Origin: JAGNRR01 sp965230665
Lineage (GTDB): Bacteria > Bacteroidota > Bacteroidia > Chitinophagales > Chitinophagaceae
NCBI GenBank assembly: GCA_965230665.1
Contig: CBDDLM010000004.1
Span: 124,001 to 188,000 of the forward strand
Direction: 5' to 3'
DNA length: 64,000 nucleotides
Shown in pieces: positions 45,411 through 54,892 of the stretch. Made by a program: the position numbers and the translations under genes. The notes beneath the pieces are model-generated. The model did not search any database and was not told the DNA's origin. It saw only the letters and a list, made by a program, of their open reading frames with translations. Numbering within the stretch: the first letter of the stretch is position 1; each line of letters starts with the position of its first letter.

Positions 45411-46367
45411 ATGAAAGTAACAGAACATATAGCGAAGGCAAACGGGAAACCATTAATTTCATTCGAAATACTCCCTCCCACTAAAGGTAAAAGTATAGCA
45501 TCGATTCATAAAATTTTGGATCCGCTTATGGAATTTGACCCAGCCTTTATCAACGTCACTTATCACAGAAGTGAGCAAATGTTTAAACAACGAATTGATG
45601 GTTCTTTTGATAAAGTAGATATTCGAAAAAGACCAGGTACAGTTGGAATCTGTGCGGCGATCATGAATCATTACAATGTAGATGCAGTACCTCATTTAAT
45701 CTGTGGAGGGTTTAGTAAAGATGAAACCGAAAATGCATTAATTGATCTAAATTTTTTAGGTATTAATAATGTTTTAGCACTCAGAGGAGATCCGCCAAAG
45801 GGTGAAAAATACTTTAGACCACACCCTGCTGGTCATCATTACGCAATAGACCTTGTCAAACAAATTGTAGAACTCAATCAAGGCAATTACTTAGAAGAAG
45901 ATATTAATAATGCTGATGCGACAAATTTCTGTATTGGAGTGGCTGGCTACCCAGAAAAACATTTTGAAAGTGCAAACCCAGTACTAGATATGATGCACCT
46001 TAAACAGAAAGTTGATGCTGGAGCAGAGTATGTAACAACACAAATGTTCTACAATAATCAGAAGTACTTTGAGTTTGTGGACCAATGTCGAGCAGCTGAT
46101 ATTCATGTTCCGATCATTCCTGGTTTGAAACCACTAAGTAGTAAAAGACAATTGACCATGATCCCCTCGATATTTCATGTAGACCTACCGGAAGAACTAG
46201 TACAGAATATGATGAATGCAAGTACCAAAGCAGATGAACATAAAGTAGGTGAAGACTGGTTATTTAAACAAGCTAAAGAACTTTTAGATCGAGGAATCCC
46301 AGGTCTGCACTTTTATACTTTAGGCAAACCTGACCTCGTGTATAATGTAATGAAGAAACTAATCTAA
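45411..46367 (+). CDS. metF: Methylenetetrahydrofolate reductase
   Basis: A 318-residue TIM-barrel flavoenzyme making 5-methyl-THF for methionine synthesis. Motifs are SFEILPPTKGKSIASI (active-site Glu), FINVTYHRS, VPHLICGGFSKDE, LALRGDPPKGE (FAD and substrate binding), FCIGVAGYPEKH and VTTQMFYNNQKYFEFVDQCR, with PIIPGLKPLSSKRQ. Translation is coupled to recR by a one-base gap. It ends at a strong bidirectional terminator. Confidence 0.95.
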   Translation: MKVTEHIAKANGKPLISFEILPPTKGKSIASIHKILDPLMEFDPAFINVTYHRSEQMFKQRIDGSFDKVDIRKRPGTVGICAAIMNHYNVDAVPHLICGGFSKDETENALIDLNFLGINNVLALRGDPPKGEKYFRPHPAGHHYAIDLVKQIVELNQGNYLEEDINNADATNFCIGVAGYPEKHFESANPVLDMMHLKQKVDAGAEYVTTQMFYNNQKYFEFVDQCRAADIHVPIIPGLKPLSSKRQLTMIPSIFHVDLPEELVQNMMNASTKADEHKVGEDWLFKQAKELLDRGIPGLHFYTLGKPDLVYNVMKKLI

Positions 46368-46372
46368 AATCT

Positions 46373-46402
46373 AAAAAAGCCTCACAAATGTGAGGCTTTT
46401 TT
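46373..46402. terminator. Bidirectional terminator after metF
   Basis: Six A, stem arms GCCTCACA (46379-46386) and TGTGAGGC (46389-46396) with an AA loop, then six T. Symmetric, so it serves metF on the plus strand and the membrane protein at 46425 on the minus strand. Confidence 0.9.
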
Positions 46403-46424
46403 AATATTATCAATACTATTTCTT

Positions 46425-46940
46425 TTAATGAATTAAATGTTTTCTCTGCGTAAAGTATAATACGATAAAGATAATTGGAATCACTAAGCCCATAAATAAT
46501 AACATACCAGACATAGCACCAGAACCAAGTAAAACAATATTAATAACAGGAACTAATAATTCTCCAATTACGTATATACTGAATCCTTGTTTTTTAAGAT
46601 TACGCATTTGCATAGCACCATAAATACATAAGGCACATGCAACTATGGTTGTCAGTAAAATAATCATTCTATTATCACATTGTTTTTCTATCAATGCCAT
46701 AGCACCTTCCATCATATTACCAAGTGCTCCGCTTGCTTCTGAAAGCTCCGACATTCCTCCCAAACTATCCATCATTTCTGCAGACTTACATATGGTAAAG
46801 TAATTATAAATTCCACCCAATATCCCTAGTGCCGAACCTATATAAGTGAGAATCGTCAATACATTGAGCATGGTAGGAAGCTTTTTCATATCCTTTTGCT
46901 CCAGATTGAGTGTGTCTTTAATTTCGTTCATGTCTGTCAT
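46425..46940 (-). CDS. Four-helix membrane protein of unknown function
   Basis: A 171-residue protein with hydrophobic segments at about 24-45, 96-112, 121-138 and 144-163. A Met-rich amphipathic insert (MMDSLGGMSELSEASGALGN) sits between the first two. The N-terminus is charged and soluble. This size and pattern are seen in many Bacteroidota inner-membrane proteins without a named family. Fifty-six bases downstream of the RidA gene. Confidence 0.7.
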   Translation of the reverse strand: MTDMNEIKDTLNLEQKDMKKLPTMLNVLTILTYIGSALGILGGIYNYFTICKSAEMMDSLGGMSELSEASGALGNMMEGAMALIEKQCDNRMIILLTTIVACALCIYGAMQMRNLKKQGFSIYVIGELLVPVINIVLLGSGAMSGMLLFMGLVIPIIFIVLYFTQRKHLIH

Positions 46941-46996
46941 AATTTTTACATTTTAGATTCACAAATTAATTAGTTTTTTTGAAACATACAAGCAAA

Positions 46997-47377
46997 CTAA
47001 CGCACAGCTATCATACTGATTTCCACATTTACACTTTTAGGTAATGTGGATACTGCAACTGTTTCACGAGCCGGAAACTCCTCTTTAAAACAAGAGGCGT
47101 AAATTCTATTCACTTCATCAAAGTGGTCCATAGAGCTCAGAAATATTGAAGACTTCACTACATGTGCAAAGCTTAACTCATACTTCAACAGAATAGCTTG
47201 TAAGTTTTTAAGTACCATAGTGGTCTCTTCTTCAATGCTACCCAGCTTTAATTCATTAGTCTCTGGGTCTATTGCAATTTGACCTGATATAAAAAGCATC
47301 CCATTCACTTCTACAGCCTGAGAATATGGTCCTATAGGCTGTGGTGCTTTTTTAACGTCTAAAATCTTCTTACTCAT
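46997..47377 (-). CDS. RidA family (enamine/imine deaminase)
   Basis: A 126-residue protein from the ATG at 47377. Motifs are KAPQPIGPYSQAVEVNGMLF (PQPIGPYSQA signature), ISGQIAIDPETNEL, ETTMVLKNLQAIL, VVKSSIFLSSMDHFDEVN and the active-site region FPARETVAVSTLPKSVNVEI with the conserved Arg. RidA-type enzymes hydrolyse reactive 2-aminoacrylate and related imines from PLP enzymes. Its start is 48 bases from the divergent tsaB start; -7-like elements of both lie in the gap. Confidence 0.92.
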   Translation of the reverse strand: MSKKILDVKKAPQPIGPYSQAVEVNGMLFISGQIAIDPETNELKLGSIEEETTMVLKNLQAILLKYELSFAHVVKSSIFLSSMDHFDEVNRIYASCFKEEFPARETVAVSTLPKSVNVEISMIAVR

Positions 47378-47425
47378 GGTATAAAAGTACGATGAATGAA
47401 ATATTTTTACCAAATACTTATTCAC

Positions 47426-48085
47426 GTGAATTTATACATAAATACATCAGGCAAGTATTGCGAATTAGCACTTTTTCAAGATCATATTCTTAAACAAAGC
47501 CGGATCCATCAACAAGCTATGGAGCACAGTACTGTGCTTCATGATTTAATTAGAGAACTTTTACAAGACGCAAAAATTTCTTTAAAGGATTTATCTTCTA
47601 TAGCCCTGCTCAATGGCCCTGGCTCCTATACCGGCCTGCGCATTGGTTTGGCCGCTGCAAAGGGTTTTTGTTACGCCTTGGATATCCCGTTAATATTATT
47701 CAATAAAATAAGCTTGAGCTGCTCTTACTATCGATCCATACATCAAAATATCGACGTATTGGCGTATTTAGAACCGGCGAGACAAGGTGAATATTTCTTT
47801 GGACTTGAAAATGAAGAAGAAGAGCTTTTGGCTCCCCTTGTACAACGAACTGATTTCATACTTGAACAGTTTAAAGTGCATCCAAATGCGGAAATAATAA
47901 GTTCCAAAACAGACGTTTTATTCGAAGATCTGCACATAAAACCGAAGTTTGTTCAAATTTCATATGACTTTATTGGAAGTTGTATTACTAAAAGACTGAT
48001 TAACAAAGACTTCGATGATTTATATCGATCTGAGCCTTTTTACCTCAAAAAAGTGCATGCTAATAAGGCCAAAAAACGTTTTTAA
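47426..48085 (+). CDS. tsaB: tRNA t6A biosynthesis protein TsaB
   Basis: A 219-residue protein from the GTG at 47426, which gives the usual start VNLYINTSGKYCELALF. An in-frame ATG at 47396 would add ten unneeded residues and precede the -7-like TATTTTTA (47402-47409). The ASKHA-type fold shows IALLNGPGSYTGLRIGLAAAKGF, the TsaB signature. TsaB with TsaD and TsaE makes threonylcarbamoyl adenosine on ANN-decoding tRNAs. The gene is divergent from RidA. Confidence 0.9.
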   Translation: MNLYINTSGKYCELALFQDHILKQSRIHQQAMEHSTVLHDLIRELLQDAKISLKDLSSIALLNGPGSYTGLRIGLAAAKGFCYALDIPLILFNKISLSCSYYRSIHQNIDVLAYLEPARQGEYFFGLENEEEELLAPLVQRTDFILEQFKVHPNAEIISSKTDVLFEDLHIKPKFVQISYDFIGSCITKRLINKDFDDLYRSEPFYLKKVHANKAKKRF

Positions 48086-48109
48086 AAACAATAACATCGC
48101 ATATATAAA

Positions 48110-48173
48110 TGTTAATTACCATAATTAACACTATTTCATTTGGATATATATATAAATAATGCTAATTTAGCAT
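48110..48173 (+). promoter_or_regulatory. Promoter with two perfect palindromes upstream of the ArsR-type gene
   Basis: Palindrome 1: TGTTAATTA (48110-48118), spacer CCA, TAATTAACA (48122-48130). Promoter: TTTG (48139-48142), 20 nt, TAATTTAG (48163-48170). Palindrome 2: ATGCTAA (48159-48165), one base, TTAGCAT (48167-48173), which covers the -7 element. The ATG is at 48187. This layout suggests autorepression by the dimeric regulator encoded next. Confidence 0.65.
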
Positions 48174-48186
48174 AAAATAAATACGT

Positions 48187-48546
48187 ATGCGAGAAGAGCA
48201 TTTCACAAATAACATCTACTCATTTTCAGATAAAGAAGTTACTCAAAGTTCCAAGGTGAATTACTTGGATATTAAGAAGACAGCTTCGATAATTCGCGCG
48301 ATTAACCATAAGTTGCGTCAGAGTATTGTAAAGCTGCTTGAGGAAAATGAAAAGCTAACTGTTACTGAGATTTATGTAAAGCTACGAATTGAACAATCTG
48401 TTGCATCGCAACATTTGGCTATACTACGTAGGGCTAATTTCCTTATTACCGAACGTCAAGGGAAAAAGATCTTTTATTCATTGAATAATGAATATTTGGA
48501 TCATGTCAATAAGTTTATATCAAGTCTTTTAGAAGCGCAGGATTAA
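48187..48546 (+). CDS. ArsR-type winged-helix transcriptional regulator
   Basis: A 119-residue protein with a winged-helix domain in residues about 30-110: IIRAINHKLRQSIVKLLEEN, LTVTEIYVKLRIEQSVASQH as the recognition helix, and LAILRRANFLITERQGKKIF with YSLNN as the wing. No metal-binding Cys pair typical of ArsR/SmtB sensors is visible, so the signal is unknown. Two palindromes overlap its promoter. The 3' end overlaps the convergent scpB gene by four bases. Confidence 0.87.
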   Translation: MREEHFTNNIYSFSDKEVTQSSKVNYLDIKKTASIIRAINHKLRQSIVKLLEENEKLTVTEIYVKLRIEQSVASQHLAILRRANFLITERQGKKIFYSLNNEYLDHVNKFISSLLEAQD

Positions 48547-49358
48547 TCTTCGTTTTCTAAGTCTTCATCTTCAGAATCCTTCTCTTCATTAAGAGGAGGA
48601 TTTTCATTTTCAACTTCTCCTGCACCAATACCAGTTTGGCCTTCTTCTACCTCATTCTCAGCTACTCTACTCTCCACTTCTGTTTCTTCATTATTTTCAT
48701 TAATAACCTCTGTCTCTTCATTAACTTCATTAATCTCTCCATTTTCATCTACGACCATTTTGCTTTCTCCTTCATCAGGTAATGCCTCTGTTGCATCGGT
48801 AGGAATAATATCCTCGTACTGATTAATTTCATTAAGTTTAGGTAACTCTTCGATAGAGTTGATCCCTAAATAATCCATAAACGTATGCGAAGTCCCGTAT
48901 AACAAAGGCTTGCCAACAGCATCTTCTTTTCGTCCTAAAATCACAATGAGTTCAAGATCCAATAATTTCTGAACAGAATAATCTGCATTGACCCCTCGGA
49001 TATATTCCATTTCACTTTTTGTGGTTGGCTGTCGATAAGCAATAATTGCTAAGGTCTCCATCGCTGCAGCGGATAAACGTTTACGAAATTTTGTACCATT
49101 TAACTTTGCGACTAATGGATGAAATTTTGACTTACTTAAAAACTGATATCCCCCACCGGACATTTTAACCTCAAAGGGATAAAAGTCTGCCGTATACTTT
49201 TCCACGATAGCTTCTAATGCAGCTGGTAGTTTTTCAAGGCTTTCATCTTCTACATTCTTCGTCTCTTTTAATGCATGCGCAATCTCATCTTGGTTCACCG
49301 GTCTATCTGCCGCAAAGATTACAGCTTCCGAATGAAGCATCAGTTCTTCTAAATTCAT
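48543..49358 (-). CDS. scpB: Segregation and condensation protein ScpB with long acidic tail
   Basis: A 271-residue protein from the ATG at 49358. The ScpB winged-helix pair covers about 1-185: LHSEAVIFAADRPVNQDEIA, KRLSAAAMETLAIIAYRQPTTKSE and MEYIRGVNADYSVQKLLDLE, with GKPLLYGTSHTFMDYLGINS. The C-terminal about 75 residues are nearly all acidic or Asn with imperfect repeats of NEETEV and NENNEE. ScpB with ScpA and Smc forms bacterial condensin. The acidic tail is an odd extension. Confidence 0.92.
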   Translation of the reverse strand: MNLEELMLHSEAVIFAADRPVNQDEIAHALKETKNVEDESLEKLPAALEAIVEKYTADFYPFEVKMSGGGYQFLSKSKFHPLVAKLNGTKFRKRLSAAAMETLAIIAYRQPTTKSEMEYIRGVNADYSVQKLLDLELIVILGRKEDAVGKPLLYGTSHTFMDYLGINSIEELPKLNEINQYEDIIPTDATEALPDEGESKMVVDENGEINEVNEETEVINENNEETEVESRVAENEVEEGQTGIGAGEVENENPPLNEEKDSEDEDLENED

Positions 49359-49433
49359 AATCACGTTCTTAACGTAAAAATAGTGGAGATTCGGCTTAAG
49401 TCCGGGTTCAGTAATTCACAGCTGTGGAGAAGA

Positions 49434-52400
49434 TTATGGAGTATCTACTGGTTCTGGGTCTTTTTTCTTCATTCCCTGCAAATGCCACAATACATCACCT
49501 AAACCGTTTACCTTATCCATAATAAGCATAAAGTTTTTGCCAATATTCTTCAAACTAGCTTTATTCGTTTTAGTTTGAATGTAATTCATTATGGATTTAA
49601 AGACTTCACTCTCAAAATAAGGAGATTCTGGATCTGAAATAAAGTAAAGTCTTAGTTGTTTCTTTCTAAGAATTAATTTCTCAAAGCCCAATTGCTTCGC
49701 AACCCACCGACAACGAAGGGCGACAAACAAATCTTCTACTTTACGCGGAATAGGTCCAAAACGATCTTCTAATTCTTGAGAGAATCGTTTTAAGTCTTGT
49801 TCCTTTTCAAGGCGGTCTAATTTATGATACAAAAAGAGACGCTCCTGAATACTCTCCACATAATCTGTTGGAATAAGGATTTCAGAATCAGTATCAATCG
49901 TACAATCACTTACATAATCTTCATCCTTTTGATCTTCGTCTTCAAACAAATGTTTGAGGTCTTTTTGCTTGAGTTCACGAACGGCTTCATTTAATATTTT
50001 ATGAAATGTTTCTAGACCAATATCTGAAATAAAACCGCTTTGTTCCCCACCTAATAAATTACCAGCTCCACGGATATCTAAATCACGCATTGCAATTTGA
50101 AAACCACTTCCTAATTCACTAAATTGTTCCAAACTTTGTAATCGTTTTCTACTCTCATTCGGTAAGGTGCTCATTGGTGGTGCAATTAAGTAACAAAAAG
50201 CCTTTTTATTACTACGCCCTACCCGACCACGAAGTTGGTGTAAATCGCTCAGTCCAAAGTGGTGCGCATTATTTACGATAATGGTATTCGCATTGGGAAT
50301 ATCAACCCCGCTTTCAACAATATTTGTACACACTAAGACATCATATTCATGTGCTACAAAATCCAATATGGCTTCTTCAAGTTCATTCCCTTTAAGCTGT
50401 CCATGTGCACTACCAAATGTAACGTCAGGACAAAGGTTTTTAAGCAATGCAACCATCTCGGGTAAGTCCTTCACACGATTATGAATAAAAAACACTTGCC
50501 CATTTCGTTCTACTTCATAATAGATAGCATCTCGAATAAGCTCTTCATTAAAAATACGAACCTCAGTCTCTACGGGTTGTCGATTGGGTGGTGGCGTATT
50601 AATTATGCTTAGATCACGCGCTCCCATCAGAGAAAACTGCAACGTTCTCGGAATAGGTGTTGCCGTTAAAGTTAGTGTATCCACATTTGCTTTAATACTT
50701 CTTATTTTCTCTTTAGCAGAAACACCAAACTTTTGTTCTTCATCGATAACCAATAACCCTAGATCTTTATATTTTACGTCCTTGCTCAAAAGAGCATGAG
50801 TACCGATAATAATATCAATTTTGCCTTCTTCTAATCGCTTGAGCGTCTCCTTTTTCTGTTTAGCACTCTTAAAACGATTAAGATAATCAACGGTGCATGG
50901 GAAGTCTTTTAAACGCTCCTTGAAATTTTGATAATGCTGATAAGCTAAAATCGTAGTTGGCACAAGCACTGCCGCTTGTTTTGAGTCCGTCACAGTTTTG
51001 AAAGCCGCTCTTATCGCAATTTCAGTCTTACCAAAACCTACATCACCGCATACCAATCGATCCATAGGTGATTCCTTTTCCATATCAGCTTTTACATCCG
51101 TTGTTGCAGTACTCTGATCTGGCGTATCCTCAAAAATAAAAGATGCTTCTAGCTCTGTTTGCAAATACGTATCAGGTTGGTGCGCAAAACCAGGAACGGC
51201 TTTACGTTGAGCATATAGTTTAATCAATTCCGCAGCTATATCCTTAACCTTCTTCTTCGTTTTTGTTTTAAGCTTTTCCCAAACGCCGCTTCCCAATTTG
51301 TGTACCTTAGGCTGTGTTCCATCTTTACCTGTAAACTTAGAAATCTTATGCAAGGAATTAATATTGACGTAGAGCACATCATTGTCTCGATATATAATTC
51401 TTACCGCTTCTTGAGTAACGCCCTTTACTTCAATCTTTTGTAAACCACTATAAACACCCACCCCATGATCTATATGGCTGACGAAGTCTCCTGGCGTCAA
51501 TTCGTTTAAAGTACGTAGCGTCATGGCCTTCCCCTTTGAATAGGCCTGTTTAACTTTATACTTATGATAACGCTGAAAGATCTGATGATCCGTATAGCAA
51601 ATAACCTTTAAATCATGATCAACAAATCCACCGCCCAATGAAATGGGCAATGCTGTAAAGATTAAATTCTGTTCAAGGTCCTCGAAGATACTTTGCAAGC
51701 GTGCAGTTTGCTTTGTATTTTCTGCGCAAACAAATAGCTTATACATTTCTGCGCTCTTCTCATTTAAATGATCGATGAGCAGATCAAAATTTCTATTAAA
51801 TGCTGGTTGAGGCTTAGTATTACATTCAATAGTTTCATTTTCTATATTTGTTAAAACACTTACAGCATTATTCGTTCCAAAATCTATAACATTAAACTTT
51901 CTCAACTTCTGAATGAACACGTCCACATTCGTAACATTATTCTTCTTAAGCAAGAGTTCCTTTTCACCTGAAGAAACTAGTGCGTCATACTTTTCTCCTT
52001 GACTGCGCAATTTTTCTACCACAAGTTCCAAGTCATGCACCCAGACAATTGTATTCTTTGGTAGATACTCTAGCAAGTTCATTCTATCCTCTTGCTCGAA
52101 ATCATGCTCGACATTTGGAACAATCTTAACCTGTAATAACTGCTTTAAAGATAATTGAGACGCAGGATCGAATAAGCGAATGCTTTCTACCTCAGTATCA
52201 AAAAGTTCTATTCGGTAAGGGTGTTCATTACCAAAAGAGTAAATATCTATAATCCCCCCTCGAATTGCAAACTGTCCAGGCTCGAAAGCAAATTCTTCTT
52301 TTTTAAACCCTAGACCTACTAAGAATTCACTTAGAAAAGTAATATCAATTTCTTGATTCTTTTTGATCAATAAAATATTCCTTCCAAACGCATTGGCATT

Positions 52401-52814
52401 GACTACTTTCTCGAACAAAGCTTCGGGATAGGTAATCATTACTTTCTTATGGGGTTCTGTACCATTTTCAGGTTGTAACTTTAACAAGGTTTCTGCGCGG
52501 AGCATTACGTGACTACTATTCAGTTGTGTGTAGTCACCCATTCTTTTAAAACTATCTGGGAAGTAACAGATATCGAGCGCATCAGTTATTTGCTCGATAT
52601 CATTATGCATATAGGCCGCAGACTCATAATCATCTTGGATAATCAGATGATTATGACTTTGATCATGAAAATATGCTGAAAAGACAAAGGCTCTGGCCGA
52701 CTCTGTTAGTCCTTTAAGGTTAAAAATTTTCGGGTGAGACAAACTTATTCCATCCGACAATTTTTTATTGGCGTTATGATGTTTATATAGATCTTGCAGG
52801 AACTGGAGATTCAT
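49434..52814 (-). CDS. mfd: Transcription-repair coupling factor Mfd
   Basis: A 1126-residue protein from the ATG at 52814; a GTG nine bases upstream is in frame. Features in order: UvrB-homology region (GGIIDIYSFGNEHPYRIELF), RNA polymerase-interacting CarD/RID domain (LTPGDFVSHIDHGVGVYSGL), helicase motif I VCGDVGFGKTEIAIRAAF, motif II LLVIDEEQKFGV, TLTATPIPRTLQFS, and GRVGRSNKKAFCYL, then the TRCF C-terminal domain. Mfd removes stalled RNA polymerase at lesions and recruits UvrA. Full length. Confidence 0.96.
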   Translation of the reverse strand: MNLQFLQDLYKHHNANKKLSDGISLSHPKIFNLKGLTESARAFVFSAYFHDQSHNHLIIQDDYESAAYMHNDIEQITDALDICYFPDSFKRMGDYTQLNSSHVMLRAETLLKLQPENGTEPHKKVMITYPEALFEKVVNANAFGRNILLIKKNQEIDITFLSEFLVGLGFKKEEFAFEPGQFAIRGGIIDIYSFGNEHPYRIELFDTEVESIRLFDPASQLSLKQLLQVKIVPNVEHDFEQEDRMNLLEYLPKNTIVWVHDLELVVEKLRSQGEKYDALVSSGEKELLLKKNNVTNVDVFIQKLRKFNVIDFGTNNAVSVLTNIENETIECNTKPQPAFNRNFDLLIDHLNEKSAEMYKLFVCAENTKQTARLQSIFEDLEQNLIFTALPISLGGGFVDHDLKVICYTDHQIFQRYHKYKVKQAYSKGKAMTLRTLNELTPGDFVSHIDHGVGVYSGLQKIEVKGVTQEAVRIIYRDNDVLYVNINSLHKISKFTGKDGTQPKVHKLGSGVWEKLKTKTKKKVKDIAAELIKLYAQRKAVPGFAHQPDTYLQTELEASFIFEDTPDQSTATTDVKADMEKESPMDRLVCGDVGFGKTEIAIRAAFKTVTDSKQAAVLVPTTILAYQHYQNFKERLKDFPCTVDYLNRFKSAKQKKETLKRLEEGKIDIIIGTHALLSKDVKYKDLGLLVIDEEQKFGVSAKEKIRSIKANVDTLTLTATPIPRTLQFSLMGARDLSIINTPPPNRQPVETEVRIFNEELIRDAIYYEVERNGQVFFIHNRVKDLPEMVALLKNLCPDVTFGSAHGQLKGNELEEAILDFVAHEYDVLVCTNIVESGVDIPNANTIIVNNAHHFGLSDLHQLRGRVGRSNKKAFCYLIAPPMSTLPNESRKRLQSLEQFSELGSGFQIAMRDLDIRGAGNLLGGEQSGFISDIGLETFHKILNEAVRELKQKDLKHLFEDEDQKDEDYVSDCTIDTDSEILIPTDYVESIQERLFLYHKLDRLEKEQDLKRFSQELEDRFGPIPRKVEDLFVALRCRWVAKQLGFEKLILRKKQLRLYFISDPESPYFESEVFKSIMNYIQTKTNKASLKNIGKNFMLIMDKVNGLGDVLWHLQGMKKKDPEPVDTP

Positions 52815-52847
52815 GCGGAGCACAAATATAAGTTTACTTGAAATAAA

Positions 52848-52877
52848 AAAGCTCGAAACTTAATGGCTTCGAGCTTT
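52848..52877 (-). terminator. Terminator of the DUF3078 gene
   Basis: Arms AAAGCTCGAA (52848-52857) and TTCGAGCTTT (52868-52877) with a 10-base loop. On the minus strand the stem is followed by a T run, and it sits 20 bases after the DUF3078 stop. Confidence 0.85.
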
Positions 52878-52896
52878 AAATAATTATTATGCCTGA

Positions 52897-53874
52897 CTAG
52901 AATTTATATTGAAAGCCTAAGTTTAGCACTTGCTTAAGCTGTGTCCAACCTAAGGGGCCTAACTTTCCTTGATCGTTCAATTGGCCCGGTACGTCATGAT
53001 CATAAACCATAGTAACCCCTAAACTTCCACCTAAATACTTGCTGATCTTAAAAGCTATAATATTATCCCATAGGATATCCACATGATCAGGTTCATCAAG
53101 ATAGTTAGAGTATAGATCTAAACGAGTACGATAGTCAACACTTTTGGATAAAGCAACACTATACCGTGCGGTTAGATATGCACCAAACTGGAAAGCCACT
53201 GTTTTACCAGAATCAATTCCAAATGCACCCTCCGGATTCAAAGAAGTATGTACTTTATCTGCTAGAATAATTCGCGCAGCTGCTGGGGAAACAAAAACAC
53301 TAAAATTTTTATTCGGGCGATATTCTGCTCCTACTGCTAAAGTGGCATATAAAGGAGATAAGAAGTTTGAGATCCCAACACCATTATTTACTGTTTCCCA
53401 ATTCTGAATATCATAATTATATCCTTTAGAGAACTGTGTTTGCAAACGAGCCAATCCCATTAAATAAGTGTTCTTTAAAATACGTTTGTTAGTCCATGAT
53501 TTTGGTTTAACCCCATAGCGAGAAGAAAAGTCAATACGATCGTCAATTTTACGTGGTACGAAATTATTAGAAGCTACATAATTTAGACCATAGAACATAT
53601 CTAAGGTATTTTCCCAGATATTATTCCCCGACTTTTTTACTGCAAATCCATTAAAAACACCGTTCACCGCTAAAGACATGCGCTCACCACCAGCAGCCCA
53701 ATTTTCTAACATCCCCTGGTTCAAACCAATATTTAAAAGACCTTGCTTTGTCCAGCCCTCTTTTTCAACTTTGTTTTTGTTTTTAAACCCGTCTTCTACC
53801 TCAGAATTACCTACTTGAGCAACCGAAGGAATAGAGAGGATCAAAACGAATAGTAAGATTAATGTTTTTTTCAT
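52897..53874 (-). CDS. DUF3078 outer-membrane-type protein
   Basis: A 325-residue protein from the ATG at 53874 with a signal peptide (MKKTLILLFVLILSIPSVAQ). The start is favoured by the -7 element at 53894-53901. The mature part matches the DUF3078 pattern: GWTKQGLLNIGLNQGMLENW, AAGGERMSLAVNGVF, LNYVASNNFVPRKIDDRI and YLMGLARLQTQFSKGYNYD, ending in strands with aromatic ends (LNLGFQYKF). Proteins of this family are predicted outer-membrane barrels of Bacteroidota. Function unknown. Confidence 0.88.
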   Translation of the reverse strand: MKKTLILLFVLILSIPSVAQVGNSEVEDGFKNKNKVEKEGWTKQGLLNIGLNQGMLENWAAGGERMSLAVNGVFNGFAVKKSGNNIWENTLDMFYGLNYVASNNFVPRKIDDRIDFSSRYGVKPKSWTNKRILKNTYLMGLARLQTQFSKGYNYDIQNWETVNNGVGISNFLSPLYATLAVGAEYRPNKNFSVFVSPAAARIILADKVHTSLNPEGAFGIDSGKTVAFQFGAYLTARYSVALSKSVDYRTRLDLYSNYLDEPDHVDILWDNIIAFKISKYLGGSLGVTMVYDHDVPGQLNDQGKLGPLGWTQLKQVLNLGFQYKF

Positions 53875-53893
53875 TTTGTAGATTTTTATCGCG

Positions 53894-53901
53894 CAAAAGT
53901 A
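53894..53901 (-). promoter_or_regulatory. -7 promoter element (TACTTTTG)
   Basis: Exact TAnnTTTG on the minus strand, ending 19 bases before the DUF3078 ATG. The wider gap 53914-54155 holds only a small GGCATTTT/AAAATGCC hairpin (54077-54093) and no gene. Confidence 0.45.
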
Positions 53902-54155
53902 AAAAAAAAGCACCCTGCACTTTATGGGTGGCTGTAATAAAGTGTTAATGCTTTATCTACTTTTTTAGATTTCCGTTAGCCGTATTTTCCTAATAATTAG
54001 TTCTTGTTTTTCACTTGATTTTTTCTAGGTGTTCTAAGTAAAACAAAATTGAAAGCTATAATAAGCTTCCCGTCATGGCATTTTTAAAATGCCGCAATCC
54101 TTATTACTATAGTGCTTTTCAAATAGGCCTTCAATATCGACCAAAGCTGTTTTGA

Positions 54156-54890
54156 TTATAAAGTGGGGAATTCTAAATCTAACGATTCCATTTTGTTTAC
54201 AATGGTCCTCAAAATAAGTAACTCTTTATATCGGTTGTCATCGGTTGGAATAATGTACCAAGGACAATTATTAGTTTGGTTTATAGCGATTTCATAGTAA
54301 CTCATATATTGATCCCAATGTTTTCGCTCTTCCCAATCTCCATCATTATGCTTCCACATTTTCTCTGGATTGTTTTTTCTTTCTGTAAGACGAACCTCCT
54401 GCTCTTCGTAGGATAAGTGCAAATAAAACTTAAGGATATGCGTATGATGGCTGTGTAATAAGGACTCAAAGTTATTAATAGCTTCTATTCTTTCAACTGC
54501 TGTTTGATCATCACACCACGCATGCACTCTTGTAATCAAAATATCTTCATAATGTGATCGATTAAACACTTGTATCATCCCCTTTTCTGGTGTATGCTTA
54601 TGAATACGCCATAAAAAGTCATGTGCTAGTTCTTCTTTACTTGGTGCTTTCCAAGATTTTACTTTTATATCGGATGGACTTACATATTTAAAGATGTTTT
54701 TTACCGCCCCATCTTTGCCCGAAGCATCCATCCCTTGCAATACAATAAGCAAAGAGTGTTTTTCTTGTGCTCGCATGACATACTGTAAAGAACGCAAACG
54801 TTTTTGCAATTCTTTGATCTCAACTTTTACGGCTGACTTATCAAAATCAGCTGAGGGCTTAGTGCTAAAGTTTTTGAGCTTAATATGCAT
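54156..54890 (-). CDS. Polyphosphate kinase 2 family protein
   Basis: A 244-residue PPK2-type kinase. Walker A is LQGMDASGKDGAVKNIF. The second signature is FNRSHYEDILITRVHAW, and WEERKHWDQYMSYYEIAINQ precedes CPWYIIPTDDNRYKELLIL. Members use polyphosphate to phosphorylate nucleoside mono- or diphosphates (AMP or ADP) in the cytoplasm. Length fits the single-domain class. It follows the MFS gene by two bases, so the two share a transcript. Confidence 0.92.
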   Translation of the reverse strand: MHIKLKNFSTKPSADFDKSAVKVEIKELQKRLRSLQYVMRAQEKHSLLIVLQGMDASGKDGAVKNIFKYVSPSDIKVKSWKAPSKEELAHDFLWRIHKHTPEKGMIQVFNRSHYEDILITRVHAWCDDQTAVERIEAINNFESLLHSHHTHILKFYLHLSYEEQEVRLTERKNNPEKMWKHNDGDWEERKHWDQYMSYYEIAINQTNNCPWYIIPTDDNRYKELLILRTIVNKMESLDLEFPTL

Positions 54891-54892
54891 AG

